A stretch of 64,000 nucleotides of DNA from Niveispirillum lacus (GCF_002251795.1 NZ_NOXU01000030.1:62001-126000), one strand, 5' to 3'. Counted from the stretch's first letter, positions 20,554-31,184 are shown. Numbers and translations are program-made. The notes: a model not told the origin generated them from the sequence alone.

Positions 20554-21042
20554 ATGGCCTTGCTCGACCGTACGGCGCGCGGCCTGTTCTTGTGGGAACT
20601 CGTGAATGGCATGGCGCTGACCTTCAGCTACATGTTCAAACCCCGTGTGACCCTGAACTATCCGTATGAGCGTGGCCCCACGAGCCCGCGCTTCCGGGGT
20701 GAGCATGCGCTGCGCCGCTATCCCAACGGGGAAGAGCGCTGCATCGCCTGCAAGCTGTGCGAAGCCATTTGCCCGGCTCTGGCCATCACCATTGAAGCCG
20801 AACCGCGTGAGGATGGCAGCCGCCGCACCACGCGTTACGATATCGACATGACGAAGTGCATCTATTGCGGCCTGTGCCAGGAGGCCTGCCCGGTTGATGC
20901 CATTGTCGAGGGGCCGAACCTGGAATTCGCCACGGAGACCCGCGAAGAGCTTTATTACAACAAGGAAAAGCTGCTCGCGAATGGTGACCGTTGGGAGGCG
21001 CAGATTGCGGCCAACCTCGCCGCGGATGCGCCCTACCGTTGA
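20554..21042 (+). CDS. nuoI: NADH-quinone oxidoreductase subunit I
   Basis: The 162-residue subunit holds two [4Fe-4S] clusters, N6a and N6b: [12 protein letters not shown] (Cys63, 66, 69, 73) and [12 protein letters not shown] (Cys102, 105, 108, 112). The start has a TGGAGGTG ribosome site. It bridges NuoG and NuoB. About 100 bases without a gene separate it from nuoJ. Confidence 0.97.
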   Translation: MALLDRTARGLFLWELVNGMALTFSYMFKPRVTLNYPYERGPTSPRFRGEHALRRYPNGEERCIACKLCEAICPALAITIEAEPREDGSRRTTRYDIDMTKCIYCGLCQEACPVDAIVEGPNLEFATETREELYYNKEKLLANGDRWEAQIAANLAADAPYR

Positions 21043-21146
21043 TTTATTCGCGGGCGGCCGGGTTTACCCGGCCGTCTCCCGTCCTTCGCCCGGAGTATCC
21101 TCCGTGACCCAGTACCCGATGACCACAGCGCCGGAGGCGGCGTAAC

Positions 21147-21764
21147 ATGACCCTGACCACAATCGCATTCTATGCGTTCGCCATCGTCCTGCTGGCTTCT
21201 GCCGTGCGGGTGATCACGGCCAAGAACCCGGTACACTCCGTTCTGTTCCTGATCCTCGCCTTCTTCAACGCGGCCGGCCTGTTCGTCCTGATCGGCGCTG
21301 AATTCGTGGCCATGATCCTGGTCATCGTTTATGTCGGCGCGGTGGCGGTGCTGTTCTTGTTCGTGGTGATGATGCTTGACATCAACTTCCAGGAACTGCG
21401 GCAGGGCTTTATGCAATATATGCCGGTGGGACTGGTTGTCGGCGCCATTCTGGCGGTGGAACTGGTCTTCCTGGCCGTGACGCAGTTGGCCGGTGGCCCT
21501 GTGGGGGGGCAGGCGAATAATGCGCCGATCCCGCCGGTTGATCAGGTGACCAACACCGAAGCGATCGGCCAGATCCTCTATACTGACTATGTGTACGCTT
21601 TCCAGGTCTCGGGCCTGATCCTGCTGGTCGCCATGATCGGCGCCATCGTGCTGACCCTGCGGTCGCGCCCTGGTGTCCGCCGTCAGCAGATTGGCCAGCA
21701 GCTTGATCGCAAGCGCGCCGAGGTGGTGCAGGTACGCAAGGTCCCGACGCGGGGGGGCGTCTAA
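21147..21764 (+). CDS. nuoJ: NADH-quinone oxidoreductase subunit J
   Basis: The 205-residue membrane subunit has five helices. The third helix keeps the pi-bulge region [20 protein letters not shown] that moves during the catalytic cycle. A polar basic tail ends the protein. The next gene starts 2 bases after the stop. Confidence 0.95.
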   Translation: MTLTTIAFYAFAIVLLASAVRVITAKNPVHSVLFLILAFFNAAGLFVLIGAEFVAMILVIVYVGAVAVLFLFVVMMLDINFQELRQGFMQYMPVGLVVGAILAVELVFLAVTQLAGGPVGGQANNAPIPPVDQVTNTEAIGQILYTDYVYAFQVSGLILLVAMIGAIVLTLRSRPGVRRQQIGQQLDRKRAEVVQVRKVPTRGGV

Positions 21765-21766
21765 TC

Positions 21767-22084
21767 ATGGAACTCGGTTCTATCGGCCTGGCGCATTACC
21801 TGACGCTATCGGCCATCCTCTTCACCATCGGCGTGTTCGGGATTTTCCTGAACCGGAAGAATGTGATCATCATTCTGATGTCGGTCGAGATGATGCTTCT
21901 CGCAGTTAACATCAATCTGGTGGCCTTTTCCGTCTATCTGAACGATCTGGTGGGTCAGATCTTCACCATGTTCATCCTGACGGTGGCCGCCGCAGAGGCC
22001 GCCATCGGTCTGGCGATCCTGGTGGTCTATTTCCGTAACCGCGGGACCATCGCGGTTGAAGACATCAACATGATGAAGGGTTGA
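21767..22084 (+). CDS. nuoK: NADH-quinone oxidoreductase subunit K
   Basis: The 105-residue subunit has three helices with the two conserved membrane glutamates, in [10 protein letters not shown] and the [10 protein letters not shown] segment, which form part of the proton relay. Length and sequence are typical. Confidence 0.96.
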   Translation: MELGSIGLAHYLTLSAILFTIGVFGIFLNRKNVIIILMSVEMMLLAVNINLVAFSVYLNDLVGQIFTMFILTVAAAEAAIGLAILVVYFRNRGTIAVEDINMMKG

Positions 22085-22094
22085 GGCGGGCATC

Positions 22095-24032
22095 ATGGAA
22101 ATCGCTGCCATCTTCCTGCCCTTGGCTGGAGCCTTCATCGCCGGGTTTTTCGGGCGCCTGATCGGCGACCGGGGTGCCCAGATTGTCACCTGCGCCGGTG
22201 TGCTGATCGCCGCTGTCCTGTCCGTGATCCTATTCATCAAGGTCGGGTTTGGCGGGCCAGAGGCGGCACGCACCGTTGAACTGTTCACTTGGATCGACAG
22301 TGGCACCTTCGAGGTGTCCTGGTCGCTGCGGATCGACACGCTGACGGCCGTGATGCTGGTGGTTGTCAATGTCGTGTCATCGATGGTGCATGTCTATTCG
22401 GTCGGCTATATGAGCCACGACCCGCACCGGGCGCGCTTTATGGCCTACCTGTCGCTGTTTACCTTCATGATGCTCATGCTGGTGACGGCTGACAACCTGC
22501 TGCAGATGTTCTTCGGCTGGGAAGGCGTGGGCGTTGCCTCCTACCTGCTGATCAATTTCTGGTATGAAAAGAAGAGCGCCAATGACGCCTCGATGAAGGC
22601 GTTCCTGGTGAACCGCGTGGGCGATTTTGGCTTCGCGCTGGGCATCATGGCCATCTACATGATCTTCGGTACGGTCGAGTTCGATGGCATTTTCGCGCAG
22701 GCCGCATCCAAGGCTGATGCAACGTTCAACTTCCTGGGTTGGGAAGTGCATGCCCTGACCTGCGCCTGTCTGCTGCTGTTCATCGGCGCGATGGGCAAGT
22801 CGGCACAGTTGGGCCTGCACACCTGGTTGCCGGACGCCATGGAGGGCCCGACGCCTGTGTCGGCCCTGATCCATGCGGCCACCATGGTGACCGCTGGCGT
22901 GTTCATGCTGGCCCGGATGAGCCCGGTTTTCGAATATGCCCCGACAGCGCTGGAAGTGGTGACCTATCTCGGTGCTGCGACCGCCTTCGTGGCGGCGACC
23001 ATCGGTCTGACCCAGTTCGACATCAAGCGCGTCATCGCCTATTCGACGATGAGCCAGCTCGGTTACATGTTCTTCGCCATCGGTGTTGGTGCCTATCCGG
23101 CCGCCATCTTCCACCTGATGACGCATGCCTTCTTCAAGGCGCTGCTGTTCCTGGGCGCCGGCTCGGTCATCCACGCCATGTCGGATGAACAGGACATGCG
23201 CAACATGGGCGGCATCTGGAAGCTGATCCCCGGCACCTATACGATGATGTGGATCGGCAACCTGGCCCTGGCGGGTATCCCGTTCTTCGCGGGCTTCTAT
23301 TCCAAGGACATGATCCTGGAAGTGGCTTATGCCAAGCACAGCGCCGCCGGGTCCTTTGCCTTCTGGATGGGTATCGCTGCCGCCTTCATGACGGCCTTCT
23401 ATTCGTGGCGTCTGCTGATCATGACCTTCCATGGCAAGCCGCGCGCCTCGGAAAAGGTTATGGCCCATGTGCATGAAAGCCCGGCCGTCATGCTGGTGCC
23501 GCTGGTGGTGCTGTCTATCGGCGCCCTGTTCGCTGGCTTCGTGGCCTATCCCTGGTTCGTGGGTCACGACATGAACGCCTTCTGGGCCGGCAGCATCGTG
23601 ATGCTGACGGGTGAGCATGGCTCCATCATTGAAGCTGCGCATCATGTGCCGGGTTGGGTGCCCTATGCGCCGCTGGTCGCTGGCGTCTCGGGTATCGTGC
23701 TGGCCTATGTCTTCTACATGTTCAGCCCCGGCCTGCCGGGTGCCTTTGTCAACACCTTCAAGGCCTTGCATGCTTTCGTGTTCCGCAAATACATGTTCGA
23801 CGAACTGTATGACGCGCTGTTCGTGCGTCCGGCCATGAAGCTGGGTTTCGGCCTGTGGAAGGGTGTCGATATCGGTGTCATTGACGGGCTGGGTCCTGAC
23901 GGAGCGGCCGCTGTGACCCGCCGCCTGTCGCTGGCGTCCAGCCGGGTCCAGTCGGGTTACGTGTACCATTATGCATTCGTTATGGTGATCGGCGTGGTCG
24001 CGTTGACCGGCTGGTTCATCCTGGCGCGTTGA
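22095..24032 (+). CDS. nuoL: NADH-quinone oxidoreductase subunit L
   Basis: The 645-residue antiporter-like subunit shows GWEGVGVASYLLI near residue 142 and HTWLPDAMEGPTPVSALIHA near residue 242, with the pump lysines and glutamate of the Mrp-like fold. The long C-terminal lateral helix region is present. It is the distal proton channel. Confidence 0.97.
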   Translation: MEIAAIFLPLAGAFIAGFFGRLIGDRGAQIVTCAGVLIAAVLSVILFIKVGFGGPEAARTVELFTWIDSGTFEVSWSLRIDTLTAVMLVVVNVVSSMVHVYSVGYMSHDPHRARFMAYLSLFTFMMLMLVTADNLLQMFFGWEGVGVASYLLINFWYEKKSANDASMKAFLVNRVGDFGFALGIMAIYMIFGTVEFDGIFAQAASKADATFNFLGWEVHALTCACLLLFIGAMGKSAQLGLHTWLPDAMEGPTPVSALIHAATMVTAGVFMLARMSPVFEYAPTALEVVTYLGAATAFVAATIGLTQFDIKRVIAYSTMSQLGYMFFAIGVGAYPAAIFHLMTHAFFKALLFLGAGSVIHAMSDEQDMRNMGGIWKLIPGTYTMMWIGNLALAGIPFFAGFYSKDMILEVAYAKHSAAGSFAFWMGIAAAFMTAFYSWRLLIMTFHGKPRASEKVMAHVHESPAVMLVPLVVLSIGALFAGFVAYPWFVGHDMNAFWAGSIVMLTGEHGSIIEAAHHVPGWVPYAPLVAGVSGIVLAYVFYMFSPGLPGAFVNTFKALHAFVFRKYMFDELYDALFVRPAMKLGFGLWKGVDIGVIDGLGPDGAAAVTRRLSLASSRVQSGYVYHYAFVMVIGVVALTGWFILAR

Positions 24033-24050
24033 GGTAGGGAGTCTTTCGAA

Positions 24051-25619
24051 ATGGCCGATGTGCCGATCCTTTCGCTGACGACGTTCCTGCCCCTCGTCGG
24101 TGCCCTGTTCATCCTGCTCATCCGTGGTGAGCAGGAGGCCGTGGCCCGCAACGCCAAAAGCGTGGCGCTGTGGACGTCCGTGATCACTTTCGTCGTTTCG
24201 CTGTTCATCCTGACCGGCTTCGACCCTTCCAACCCTGGCTTCCAGATGGTGGAAGAGGTGGCTTGGCTGCCGGCCTTCAACATCGCCTATATCAAGGGCG
24301 TTGATGGCATCTCCATCTGGTTCGTGCTGGCCTCGACCCTGCTGACCCCGATCTGTGTCCTGGCGTCCTGGGATGCGGTGGAAAAGCGCGTGAAGGAATT
24401 CATGATCGCGCTGTTGGTGCTGGAGACCATGCTGATCGGCATGTTCACGGCACTGGACTTCGTGCTGTTCTACCTCTTCTTCGAAGGGGTGCTGCTGCCG
24501 ATGTTCTTGCTGATCGGTGTCTGGGGTGGCCCCAACCGGGTCTATGCGGCCTATAAGTTCTTCATCTACACCTTCATCGGTTCGGTGCTGATGCTGCTGG
24601 CCATCCTGGCTATGTATCTGACCGCCGGGACCATGGATATGCGGGTGATGGTGGACTATCCGTTTGCCGGCAACATGCAGATCTGGCTGTGGTTGGCCTT
24701 CTTTATCGCCTTTGCGGTAAAGACGCCGATCTGGCCGGCCCATACCTGGCTGCCGTTCGCCCACGTGGAAGCACCGACAGCGGGTTCCGTGATGCTGGCC
24801 GGCGTGATGCTGAAGATGGGTGGTTACGGCCTGATCCGCGCCAATGTGCAGATGCTGCCGGAAGCCAGTTTCTTCTTCCAGGATCTGGTCTTCTTCATGT
24901 CCATCGCCGCCATCATTTACACCTCGCTGGTGGCGTTGGCGCAGTCCGATATGAAGAAGATGATCGCATACAGCTCAGTGGCCCACATGGGTTACGTGTC
25001 GATGGGCATCTTCGCCATGAACCAGCAGGGGCTGGATGGCGCCATGTTCCAGATGCTGAGCCATACGTTCGTATCGGCAGCGCTGTTCTTGTGCATCGGT
25101 GTCGCCTATAACCGCCTGCATACCCGCGAGATGGCCGCCTATGGCGGTATGGCCAAGAACATGCCGCGTTACGCGGTGGTGTTCGCGATCTTCATGTTCG
25201 CCTCGGTCGGCTTGCCCGGGACCTCGGGTTTTGTGGGTGAATTTCTGACCATGCTGGGTGTGTTCCAGGTCAGCACCTGGTACGGCATGCTGTCGGCCAC
25301 GGGTCTGGTGCTGGGTGCGGCCTATATGCTGCTGCTGTTCCGCAAGCTGTTCTTCGGCAAGCTGGATAAGCCAGAGGTCAAGGCGATGCAGGACCTGTCG
25401 CCGCGCGAAGTGGCCTTCTTCGCGCCCTTGGTGGCTATTGTCATCATCATGGGCGTTTATCCGGCCAGCTTCCAGAATGTCTATAACCCGACGGTCGAGA
25501 AGATCCTGGCCGACCATCAGGTGTCGCTGAAGGCGGCGGGCCTGATCGAGGCTGTGGCTCCGGCGACGGCGGAACTGCGTACTGAAACCCCGGCGACCCA
25601 ACCGGCGAGCGAGAATTAA
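24051..25619 (+). CDS. nuoM: NADH-quinone oxidoreductase subunit M
   Basis: The 522-residue antiporter-like subunit has VDGISIWFVLAS near residue 85, FFEGVLLPMFLLIGVWGG near residue 145 with the key Glu, and HTWLPFAHVEAPTAGSV near residue 233. The last 35 residues are an Ala/Glu/Thr-rich polar tail. Confidence 0.97.
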   Translation: MADVPILSLTTFLPLVGALFILLIRGEQEAVARNAKSVALWTSVITFVVSLFILTGFDPSNPGFQMVEEVAWLPAFNIAYIKGVDGISIWFVLASTLLTPICVLASWDAVEKRVKEFMIALLVLETMLIGMFTALDFVLFYLFFEGVLLPMFLLIGVWGGPNRVYAAYKFFIYTFIGSVLMLLAILAMYLTAGTMDMRVMVDYPFAGNMQIWLWLAFFIAFAVKTPIWPAHTWLPFAHVEAPTAGSVMLAGVMLKMGGYGLIRANVQMLPEASFFFQDLVFFMSIAAIIYTSLVALAQSDMKKMIAYSSVAHMGYVSMGIFAMNQQGLDGAMFQMLSHTFVSAALFLCIGVAYNRLHTREMAAYGGMAKNMPRYAVVFAIFMFASVGLPGTSGFVGEFLTMLGVFQVSTWYGMLSATGLVLGAAYMLLLFRKLFFGKLDKPEVKAMQDLSPREVAFFAPLVAIVIIMGVYPASFQNVYNPTVEKILADHQVSLKAAGLIEAVAPATAELRTETPATQPASEN

Positions 25620-25622
25620 GCC

Positions 25623-27074
25623 ATGGCAACTCTTCCCGATCTGGCCCCGGCCCTGCCCGAGATCTTCCTGGCTTGTGCCTCTATGGCCCTGCTGATGATC
25701 GGCGTGTTCCGGGGTGACGGCAGCCTGCGCCTCGTTTCCTGGCTGACTGTCGCTTCCTTCATCGTCACCGGTTTCCTGCTGTTGCAGGGGCCGGAGGGCC
25801 GTGCGGTCACGTTCAATGGCCTGTTTGTGGCGGACAGTTTCGGCACCTTTGCCAAGCTGCTCATCCTGATCGCTTCATCGCTTGCCGTCATCCTGTCGGT
25901 CAATTACCTGGAGAAGGAGCGGGTCGCCCGGTTCGAGTATCCGGTGCTGATTGCGCTTGCGACGCTGGGCATGTTGGCCATGGTGTCGGCCAATGATCTG
26001 ATCTCGCTCTATGTGGGGTTAGAGCTGCAGTCTCTGGCACTCTATGTCATTGCGTCCTTCAAGCGCGACGTGGCCAAGTCGACCGAAGCCGGCCTGAAGT
26101 ATTTTGTGCTGGGCGCCCTGTCGTCGGGTCTGCTGCTCTATGGCGCGTCCCTGGTCTATGGCTTTGCGGGCACCACCAGCTTTGACAAGCTGGCCACTGT
26201 GCTGGCCGGGGCAGAAGGTGCGCCCTCGGTGGGTGTGGTCATCGGCATGGTGTTTGTGGCCGCGGGTCTGGCCTTCAAGATCTCGGCCGTACCGTTCCAT
26301 ATGTGGACGCCGGACGTGTATGAAGGCGCGCCGACCTCGGTCACCGCCTTCTTTGCGGTGGCGCCTAAGGTGGCGGCCATCACCCTGTTCATCCGCGTCC
26401 TTGTTGGTCCGTTTGGTGATCTGGCGGTGCAGTGGCAGCAGGTAATCCAGTTCTGCGCTGCGGCCAGCATGATCATCGGCGCGCTGGGTGCCATTCAGCA
26501 GAAGAACATCAAGCGTCTGATGGCCTACAGCTCGATCGGCCATATCGGCTACGCGCTGGTCGGGCTGTCCGCCGGGTCGGTCGAGGGTGTGCGCGGTGTG
26601 CTGATTTACATGGCGATCTATCTGGCCATGAATGTTGGCGTCTTTGCCATCATCCTGTCGATGCGTCAGTCCGGCCGCGCGGTTGAAGAGATTGCCGATC
26701 TGGGAGGCCTCTCCAAGACCCATCCGATGCTGGCCTTCGCCATGGCGGTGTTTATGTGGTCGCTGGCCGGTGTGCCGCCGGCGGCGGGCTTTTGGGGCAA
26801 GTGGGCGGTGTTTCTGCCGGCCATCCAGGCGGGCCTTTACCCGCTGGCCATCGTCGGCGTCATCGCCTCGGGTATCAGTTGCTTCTATTATCTGCGTGTG
26901 ATCAAGGCCATGTACTTTGATGACGTAACGGAGCCGCTGGACCGCCCGACCCCGACCGCCGGCTTTGTGGTCGCGGGTGCTGCCCTGTTTGTGTTCCCGG
27001 TCTACATCTTCTTCTTGTCGCCGATTACCTCCGGCGCTGCCGCTGCCGCCGCCGCCCTGTTCGGGGCACGGTGA
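25623..27074 (+). CDS. nuoN: NADH-quinone oxidoreductase subunit N
   Basis: The 483-residue antiporter-like subunit has [15 protein letters not shown] near residue 125, [20 protein letters not shown] near residue 222 and a C-terminal alanine-rich segment. Its TGA overlaps the GTG of birA by 4 bases, so the complex I operon continues directly into birA. Confidence 0.97.
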   Translation: MATLPDLAPALPEIFLACASMALLMIGVFRGDGSLRLVSWLTVASFIVTGFLLLQGPEGRAVTFNGLFVADSFGTFAKLLILIASSLAVILSVNYLEKERVARFEYPVLIALATLGMLAMVSANDLISLYVGLELQSLALYVIASFKRDVAKSTEAGLKYFVLGALSSGLLLYGASLVYGFAGTTSFDKLATVLAGAEGAPSVGVVIGMVFVAAGLAFKISAVPFHMWTPDVYEGAPTSVTAFFAVAPKVAAITLFIRVLVGPFGDLAVQWQQVIQFCAAASMIIGALGAIQQKNIKRLMAYSSIGHIGYALVGLSAGSVEGVRGVLIYMAIYLAMNVGVFAIILSMRQSGRAVEEIADLGGLSKTHPMLAFAMAVFMWSLAGVPPAAGFWGKWAVFLPAIQAGLYPLAIVGVIASGISCFYYLRVIKAMYFDDVTEPLDRPTPTAGFVVAGAALFVFPVYIFFLSPITSGAAAAAAALFGAR

Positions 27075-27874
27075 CCGGCGTTCCGGCGATGGAATCCGGG
27101 CAGAAGAACCGATCTGATGAAACGCGGGCGGCCTTGCTGCCCGCGTTTTTTCATCTTCATGCTGTCGATGAATGCGGCAGCACCAATGACGTGGCCAAGC
27201 AGATGGCCGGGGATGGGGCACCTGAAGGCACACTGGTCTGGGCCTTGCGACAGACAGCGGGCCGGGGTCGGCGTGGACGGGCGTGGAGCAGCGAACCCGG
27301 CAATCTTGCTTGCTCCCTGATCCTGCGGCCCAGCCTGCCGGCGGGCGAGGCGGCGTTGACCTCGTTTGTTGCAGCGGTGGCGGTGGGCGAGGCGGTGTCG
27401 GCCCTGGTGCCCGGCAAGGTTACCCTAAAATGGCCCAATGATGTCCTGGTGGATGGGGCCAAAATCTCAGGCATCCTTTTGGAGTCCGAAGCGGGTGGCA
27501 AGGGATCGGTCGATTGGCTGGTTCTGGGGGTAGGCATCAATGTCCGGCATTGTCCGGCAGAAGCGCTGTACCCCGCGACCTCGATGCTGGCCGCCGGGGC
27601 CGATGTCTCGGTGGAACATGTGCTGACTGCCTATGCGGGGGCGTTTGAAGTTTGGTACCAGCGTTTTCTGCGCCAGGGGTTTGCGCCCATCCGTGCGGCC
27701 TGGCTGAATGCGGCCCAGGGTCTGGGCGGGGCGGTGACCATACGCCTGCAGGATGAGGCTTTCACTGGCCGATTGGTGGATATGGATGAGGGTGGTGTAC
27801 TGATCGTCGAGACCGGCGGGGGTGTCCGTCGCATCACGGCGGGTGATGTGTTTTTCCCCGGTGGAGGAGCCTGA
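27071..27874 (+). CDS. birA: Biotin--[acetyl-CoA carboxylase] ligase, catalytic-domain type
   Basis: The 267-residue enzyme activates biotin with ATP and attaches it to the carboxyl carrier protein. Motifs: [10 protein letters not shown] near residue 36, [11 protein letters not shown] near residue 67, [20 protein letters not shown] near residue 120 with the catalytic lysine, and GVGINV. There is no N-terminal helix-turn-helix, so it is not a repressor like E. coli BirA. The GTG start overlaps nuoN; no start codon lies between the terminator at 27121-27151 and the essential STN motif, so translation must begin upstream of that hairpin. Confidence 0.93.
   Translation: MTGVPAMESGQKNRSDETRAALLPAFFHLHAVDECGSTNDVAKQMAGDGAPEGTLVWALRQTAGRGRRGRAWSSEPGNLACSLILRPSLPAGEAALTSFVAAVAVGEAVSALVPGKVTLKWPNDVLVDGAKISGILLESEAGGKGSVDWLVLGVGINVRHCPAEALYPATSMLAAGADVSVEHVLTAYAGAFEVWYQRFLRQGFAPIRAAWLNAAQGLGGAVTIRLQDEAFTGRLVDMDEGGVLIVETGGGVRRITAGDVFFPGGGA
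27121..27151 (+). terminator. Intrinsic terminator inside the 5' end of birA
   Basis: AACGCGGGC (27121-27129) pairs perfectly with GCCCGCGTT (27139-27147) across a 9-base loop, and the run of six T (27146-27151) follows at once. It matches an end-of-operon terminator for nuoA-N, yet lies at codons 17-27 of birA. Ribosomes moving from nuoN into birA would mask the stem. Confidence 0.8.
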
Positions 27875-27875
27875 A

Positions 27876-28664
27876 ATGCTTCTGGCCATTGATGCCGGCA
27901 ACACCAATGTTGTGTTCGCCGTATTTGACGGGGAAGAGAAGCGGTCGCATTGGCGCATCTCGACCGATAGCCAGCGCACTGCCGACGAATATGCCGTCTG
28001 GTTGGTCACTCTCATGGCGATGAAGGGCATTACGCCGGCGGATATTGATGCTGCCATCCTGTCATCGGTGGTGCCGTCGCAGACCTATGCTTTGATCAAG
28101 CTGACTGAGGATCATTTCGGATGCACACCAATGCGGGTTGGCGATCCGTCGGTTGATCTGGGCTTGGAGAACAAACTGTTGAACCCGCGTGAGGCGGGGG
28201 CGGACCGGCTGGTCAATGCCGTCTCGGCCAAGGCATCCTATCCGGTGCCCCTTGTCGTTATTGATATTGGTACGGGCACCACTTTCGACGTGGTGGATCG
28301 CGATGGCAATTTTGCTGGTGGTGTGATCGCACCCGGACCGGCCCTTTCACTTGACGCGCTGCACCGGGTGGCGGCCCAGTTGCCCAAGGTCGATATCGCC
28401 AAGCCTGATGTTGCCATCGGCCGCGGGACCGTGGCGGCTATGCAATCGGGCATGTTCTGGGGCTATACCGGGATGATTGAAGGCATCCTGAAACGGATCA
28501 TCGCCGAACTGTCGCCTGATGGGCAGACAAAGGTGACGGTCATCGGCACCGGCGGTCTGGTCCGCCTGTTCGCCGAGGGTACCGATATGATCCACCATAT
28601 TGATGGGGACCTGACGTTGCGGGGTCTCCGGTTAATCCATGCACGCAACGCTGCTGCCAACTGA
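27876..28664 (+). CDS. coaX: Type III pantothenate kinase
   Basis: The 262-residue CoaX starts coenzyme A synthesis by phosphorylating pantothenate and needs a monovalent cation. LLAIDAGNTNVVFAVF at the N-terminus is the phosphate-1 motif, GADRLVNAVSA and VIDIGTGTTFDVVD the later motifs. The ATG at 27876 follows GGAGGAG and starts one base after the birA stop. Order birA-coaX-RNase J is standard in alphaproteobacteria. Confidence 0.95.
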   Translation: MLLAIDAGNTNVVFAVFDGEEKRSHWRISTDSQRTADEYAVWLVTLMAMKGITPADIDAAILSSVVPSQTYALIKLTEDHFGCTPMRVGDPSVDLGLENKLLNPREAGADRLVNAVSAKASYPVPLVVIDIGTGTTFDVVDRDGNFAGGVIAPGPALSLDALHRVAAQLPKVDIAKPDVAIGRGTVAAMQSGMFWGYTGMIEGILKRIIAELSPDGQTKVTVIGTGGLVRLFAEGTDMIHHIDGDLTLRGLRLIHARNAAAN

Positions 28665-28676
28665 AACCAGGACCGA

Positions 28677-30362
28677 ATGACCGAAGCAAAGCATCTGGAA
28701 AGCAAGGATTTCGACCCGAAGGCGCTCCATTTTGTTCCCTTGGGTGGGGCGGGCGAGATCGGGATGAATCTGAACCTGTACCACCATCAGGGCAAATGGC
28801 TGATGGTCGATCTGGGGGTCAGTTTCGGAGACGAAACGACCCCGGGTGTTGATATCATTCTGCCAGACACCAGCTTTATTGAGGACCGTCGCGGCGACCT
28901 TCTGGGCATTGTTGTTACCCATGCCCATGAGGATCACCTGGGCGCCATCCCGCATCTGTGGGAGGATTTGCGTGTACCTGTCTGGTGTACGCCCTTCACC
29001 GCCAGCTTCCTGAAGGCAAAGTTGGTGGAAACAGGCCTGCAAAACAAGGTGCCGATCCACATCATTCCGCTGGGTGGCAGGGCTAGTATCGGTCCTTTCG
29101 ATCTCGAATTGATTAGCCTGACCCATTCGATCCCCGAACCCAATGCCCTGGTCATCCGCACCAGCGCCGGTACGGTGCTGCATACGGGTGACTGGAAGCT
29201 GGACCCCGATCCCGTCATCGGCCTACTGGCCGATGAGGACGCGCTGAAGAAGCTGGGGCGCGAGGGCGTTACGGCGATGATCTGCGACAGCACCAACGCC
29301 ATGGTGCCGGGCACGTCGGGCTCGGAAGCTGCCGTGCAGGAAAGCTTCAAGGAGCTGTTCGGGCGTTTCACCGATACCCGCATCGCTGTCACCTGCTTTG
29401 CCAGTAATGTCGCCCGCCTGCACTCCATCGCCATCGCCGCCCAGGCTCATGATCGACAGGTGGCGCTGGCGGGCCGCTCGCTCTGGCGCATCAATGAAGC
29501 GGCGCGGGCCAATGGCTACCTGTCTGATCTGCCACCGTTTTTGACGGAGCGGGAGGCGGGCTACGTCCCGCGTGAGAAGCTGGTGGTGATCTGTACGGGA
29601 TCGCAAGGCGAACCCCGCGCCGCCCTGGCGCGTATTGCCAATGACGATCATCCCGATGTCGTGCTGGAACGCGGCGACGTGGTGATCTTCTCCGCCCGCG
29701 AAATTCCGGGCAATGAGAAGGGCATCGCCAAGATTCAGAACGGCCTGATGCGTCAGGGCATACAGGTCATCACGGCGGATGAGGAGTTCGTGCATGTATC
29801 CGGCCATCCGGCGCGGGACGAACTGGTGCAGATGTATCAGTGGGTCCGGCCGAAGATCGCGGTGCCGGTGCATGGTGAACATCGCCACCTGACTGTGCAT
29901 GCGGCCCTGGCGCGCGACTGTCAGGTGCCGGAAGTGGTGGTGCCCGATGATGGCATGGTCATCCGGTTGGGTCCTGGCCCGGCGGCCAATCTGGGCCATG
30001 TGCATGCCGGTAAGCTGTGTATTGATGGTAAGCGTATCGTGCCGCTGACCAACATGGCCATGCGTGGGCGTACTCGGATGGCCCAGGCCGGCGTCTCTAT
30101 GGTGACGCTGGTGATGACCCCCCGGGGCGACCTGCTGGCCGATCCCAAGGTGACGGCCATCGGCCTGCTGGAGGAGGATGAGGTGGATGAGGAGACGGCG
30201 GACCTGATCGCCCGTGTGCGTTTGGCTGTCGAAAACCTGTCCAAGGCCGCGCGCATGGATGATGCCCAGGTCAAGGAAGCGGCCCGCATCGCCATTCGGC
30301 GTTCTTTCAGCACCAGCCAGGGGCGCAAGCCCTTGACCGAGGTACATTTGGTCCGGATCTGA
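28677..30362 (+). CDS. rnj: Ribonuclease J
   Basis: The 561-residue metallo-beta-lactamase/beta-CASP nuclease has VTHAHEDHLGAIP near residue 81 as its metal motif, GDWKLDP, the beta-CASP element ICTGSQGEP near residue 305 and HVSGHPARDE near residue 374. It is a 5'-3' exonuclease and endonuclease for mRNA turnover and rRNA maturation. It follows coaX by 12 bases and is likely co-transcribed. Confidence 0.95.
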   Translation: MTEAKHLESKDFDPKALHFVPLGGAGEIGMNLNLYHHQGKWLMVDLGVSFGDETTPGVDIILPDTSFIEDRRGDLLGIVVTHAHEDHLGAIPHLWEDLRVPVWCTPFTASFLKAKLVETGLQNKVPIHIIPLGGRASIGPFDLELISLTHSIPEPNALVIRTSAGTVLHTGDWKLDPDPVIGLLADEDALKKLGREGVTAMICDSTNAMVPGTSGSEAAVQESFKELFGRFTDTRIAVTCFASNVARLHSIAIAAQAHDRQVALAGRSLWRINEAARANGYLSDLPPFLTEREAGYVPREKLVVICTGSQGEPRAALARIANDDHPDVVLERGDVVIFSAREIPGNEKGIAKIQNGLMRQGIQVITADEEFVHVSGHPARDELVQMYQWVRPKIAVPVHGEHRHLTVHAALARDCQVPEVVVPDDGMVIRLGPGPAANLGHVHAGKLCIDGKRIVPLTNMAMRGRTRMAQAGVSMVTLVMTPRGDLLADPKVTAIGLLEEDEVDEETADLIARVRLAVENLSKAARMDDAQVKEAARIAIRRSFSTSQGRKPLTEVHLVRI

Positions 30363-30500
30363 TTCCCGGCGGTGATGGGCGTCGTCTGTCACCGCCCGGT
30401 TGGCGCGTGTGGGATCTGTGTTGCGCGATTTGTCACGGGTGACAGCAGCGCCACCTGTGACTATGTGTCCGCCCATAATCAAAAGAAGATTGAGGAGAGG

Positions 30501-30908
30501 ATGATGATCGGCCGTTTGAACCATGTTGCCATCGTTGTGCCTGATCTGGCAGTGGCAGCCGAGACCTACCGCACCACGCTGGGGGCCACGGTCTCCGATC
30601 CGCTGGACTTGCCCGATCATGGGGTGACCACGGTGTTCGTGGAACTGCCCAACACCAAAATCGAACTACTGCACCCATTGGGAGAGAGCAGCACCATTGC
30701 CAAATTCCTGGCCAACAACGCCAGCGGCGGCATTCACCATGTCTGTTACGAAGTCGAAGACATTATCGCCGCCCGCGATAAGCTGAAGGCCGATGGCCTG
30801 CGCGTCTTGGGTGATGGTGAACCGAAGATCGGCGCCCATGGCAAACCGGTGCTGTTTCTGCATCCCAAGGATCTGTTCGGCACCCTGGTCGAAATCGAAC
30901 AGGTTTGA
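30501..30908 (+). CDS. mce: Methylmalonyl-CoA epimerase
   Basis: The 135-residue glyoxalase-fold protein interconverts (2R)- and (2S)-methylmalonyl-CoA in propionyl-CoA breakdown. Visible metal-ligand regions are LNHVAIVVPDL, IHHVCYEVED and the C-terminal GTLVEIEQV. The ATG at 30501 has a GAGGAGAGG ribosome site immediately upstream; earlier in-frame starts have no support. Confidence 0.92.
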   Translation: MMIGRLNHVAIVVPDLAVAAETYRTTLGATVSDPLDLPDHGVTTVFVELPNTKIELLHPLGESSTIAKFLANNASGGIHHVCYEVEDIIAARDKLKADGLRVLGDGEPKIGAHGKPVLFLHPKDLFGTLVEIEQV

Positions 30909-30929
30909 TGGGCGAGGGAGACTGAGATC

Positions 30930-31184
30930 ATGGGTTGGGTAACCTGGGCTGCCATTTACTTCACCGTCTGGTGGACCGTCCTGTTCATGGTGCTGCCCTT
31001 CGGGCGCAAACAGGAAGGCGAAGTGCAGGAGGTCGGTTATCTGCCGGGTACGCCGGCCCGGCCTATGATCGTGAAGAAATTCATGTGGACCACCATTCTG
31101 TCCGCCATCATTGTCGGCCTTGCCTGGAGCAGCGGTCATTTTGGTCTGATCGATTATCGCGCTCTATTACGCGGTACGCCCTGA
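30930..31184 (+). CDS. DUF1467 family small membrane protein
   Basis: The 84-residue protein has two helices (about residues 4-24 and 52-70) joined by a polar loop. YFTVWWTVLFMVLPFG is the DUF1467 signature. The function is unknown. In many alphaproteobacteria proS follows it directly; here proS is about 5.7 kb away and on the other strand, so accessory genes have been placed in between. Confidence 0.88.
   Translation: MGWVTWAAIYFTVWWTVLFMVLPFGRKQEGEVQEVGYLPGTPARPMIVKKFMWTTILSAIIVGLAWSSGHFGLIDYRALLRGTP

Noticed and set aside
22377-24764. A 795-codon open frame opposite nuoL and nuoM
   Set aside because: Same antisense bias, no ribosome site or recognisable motif.
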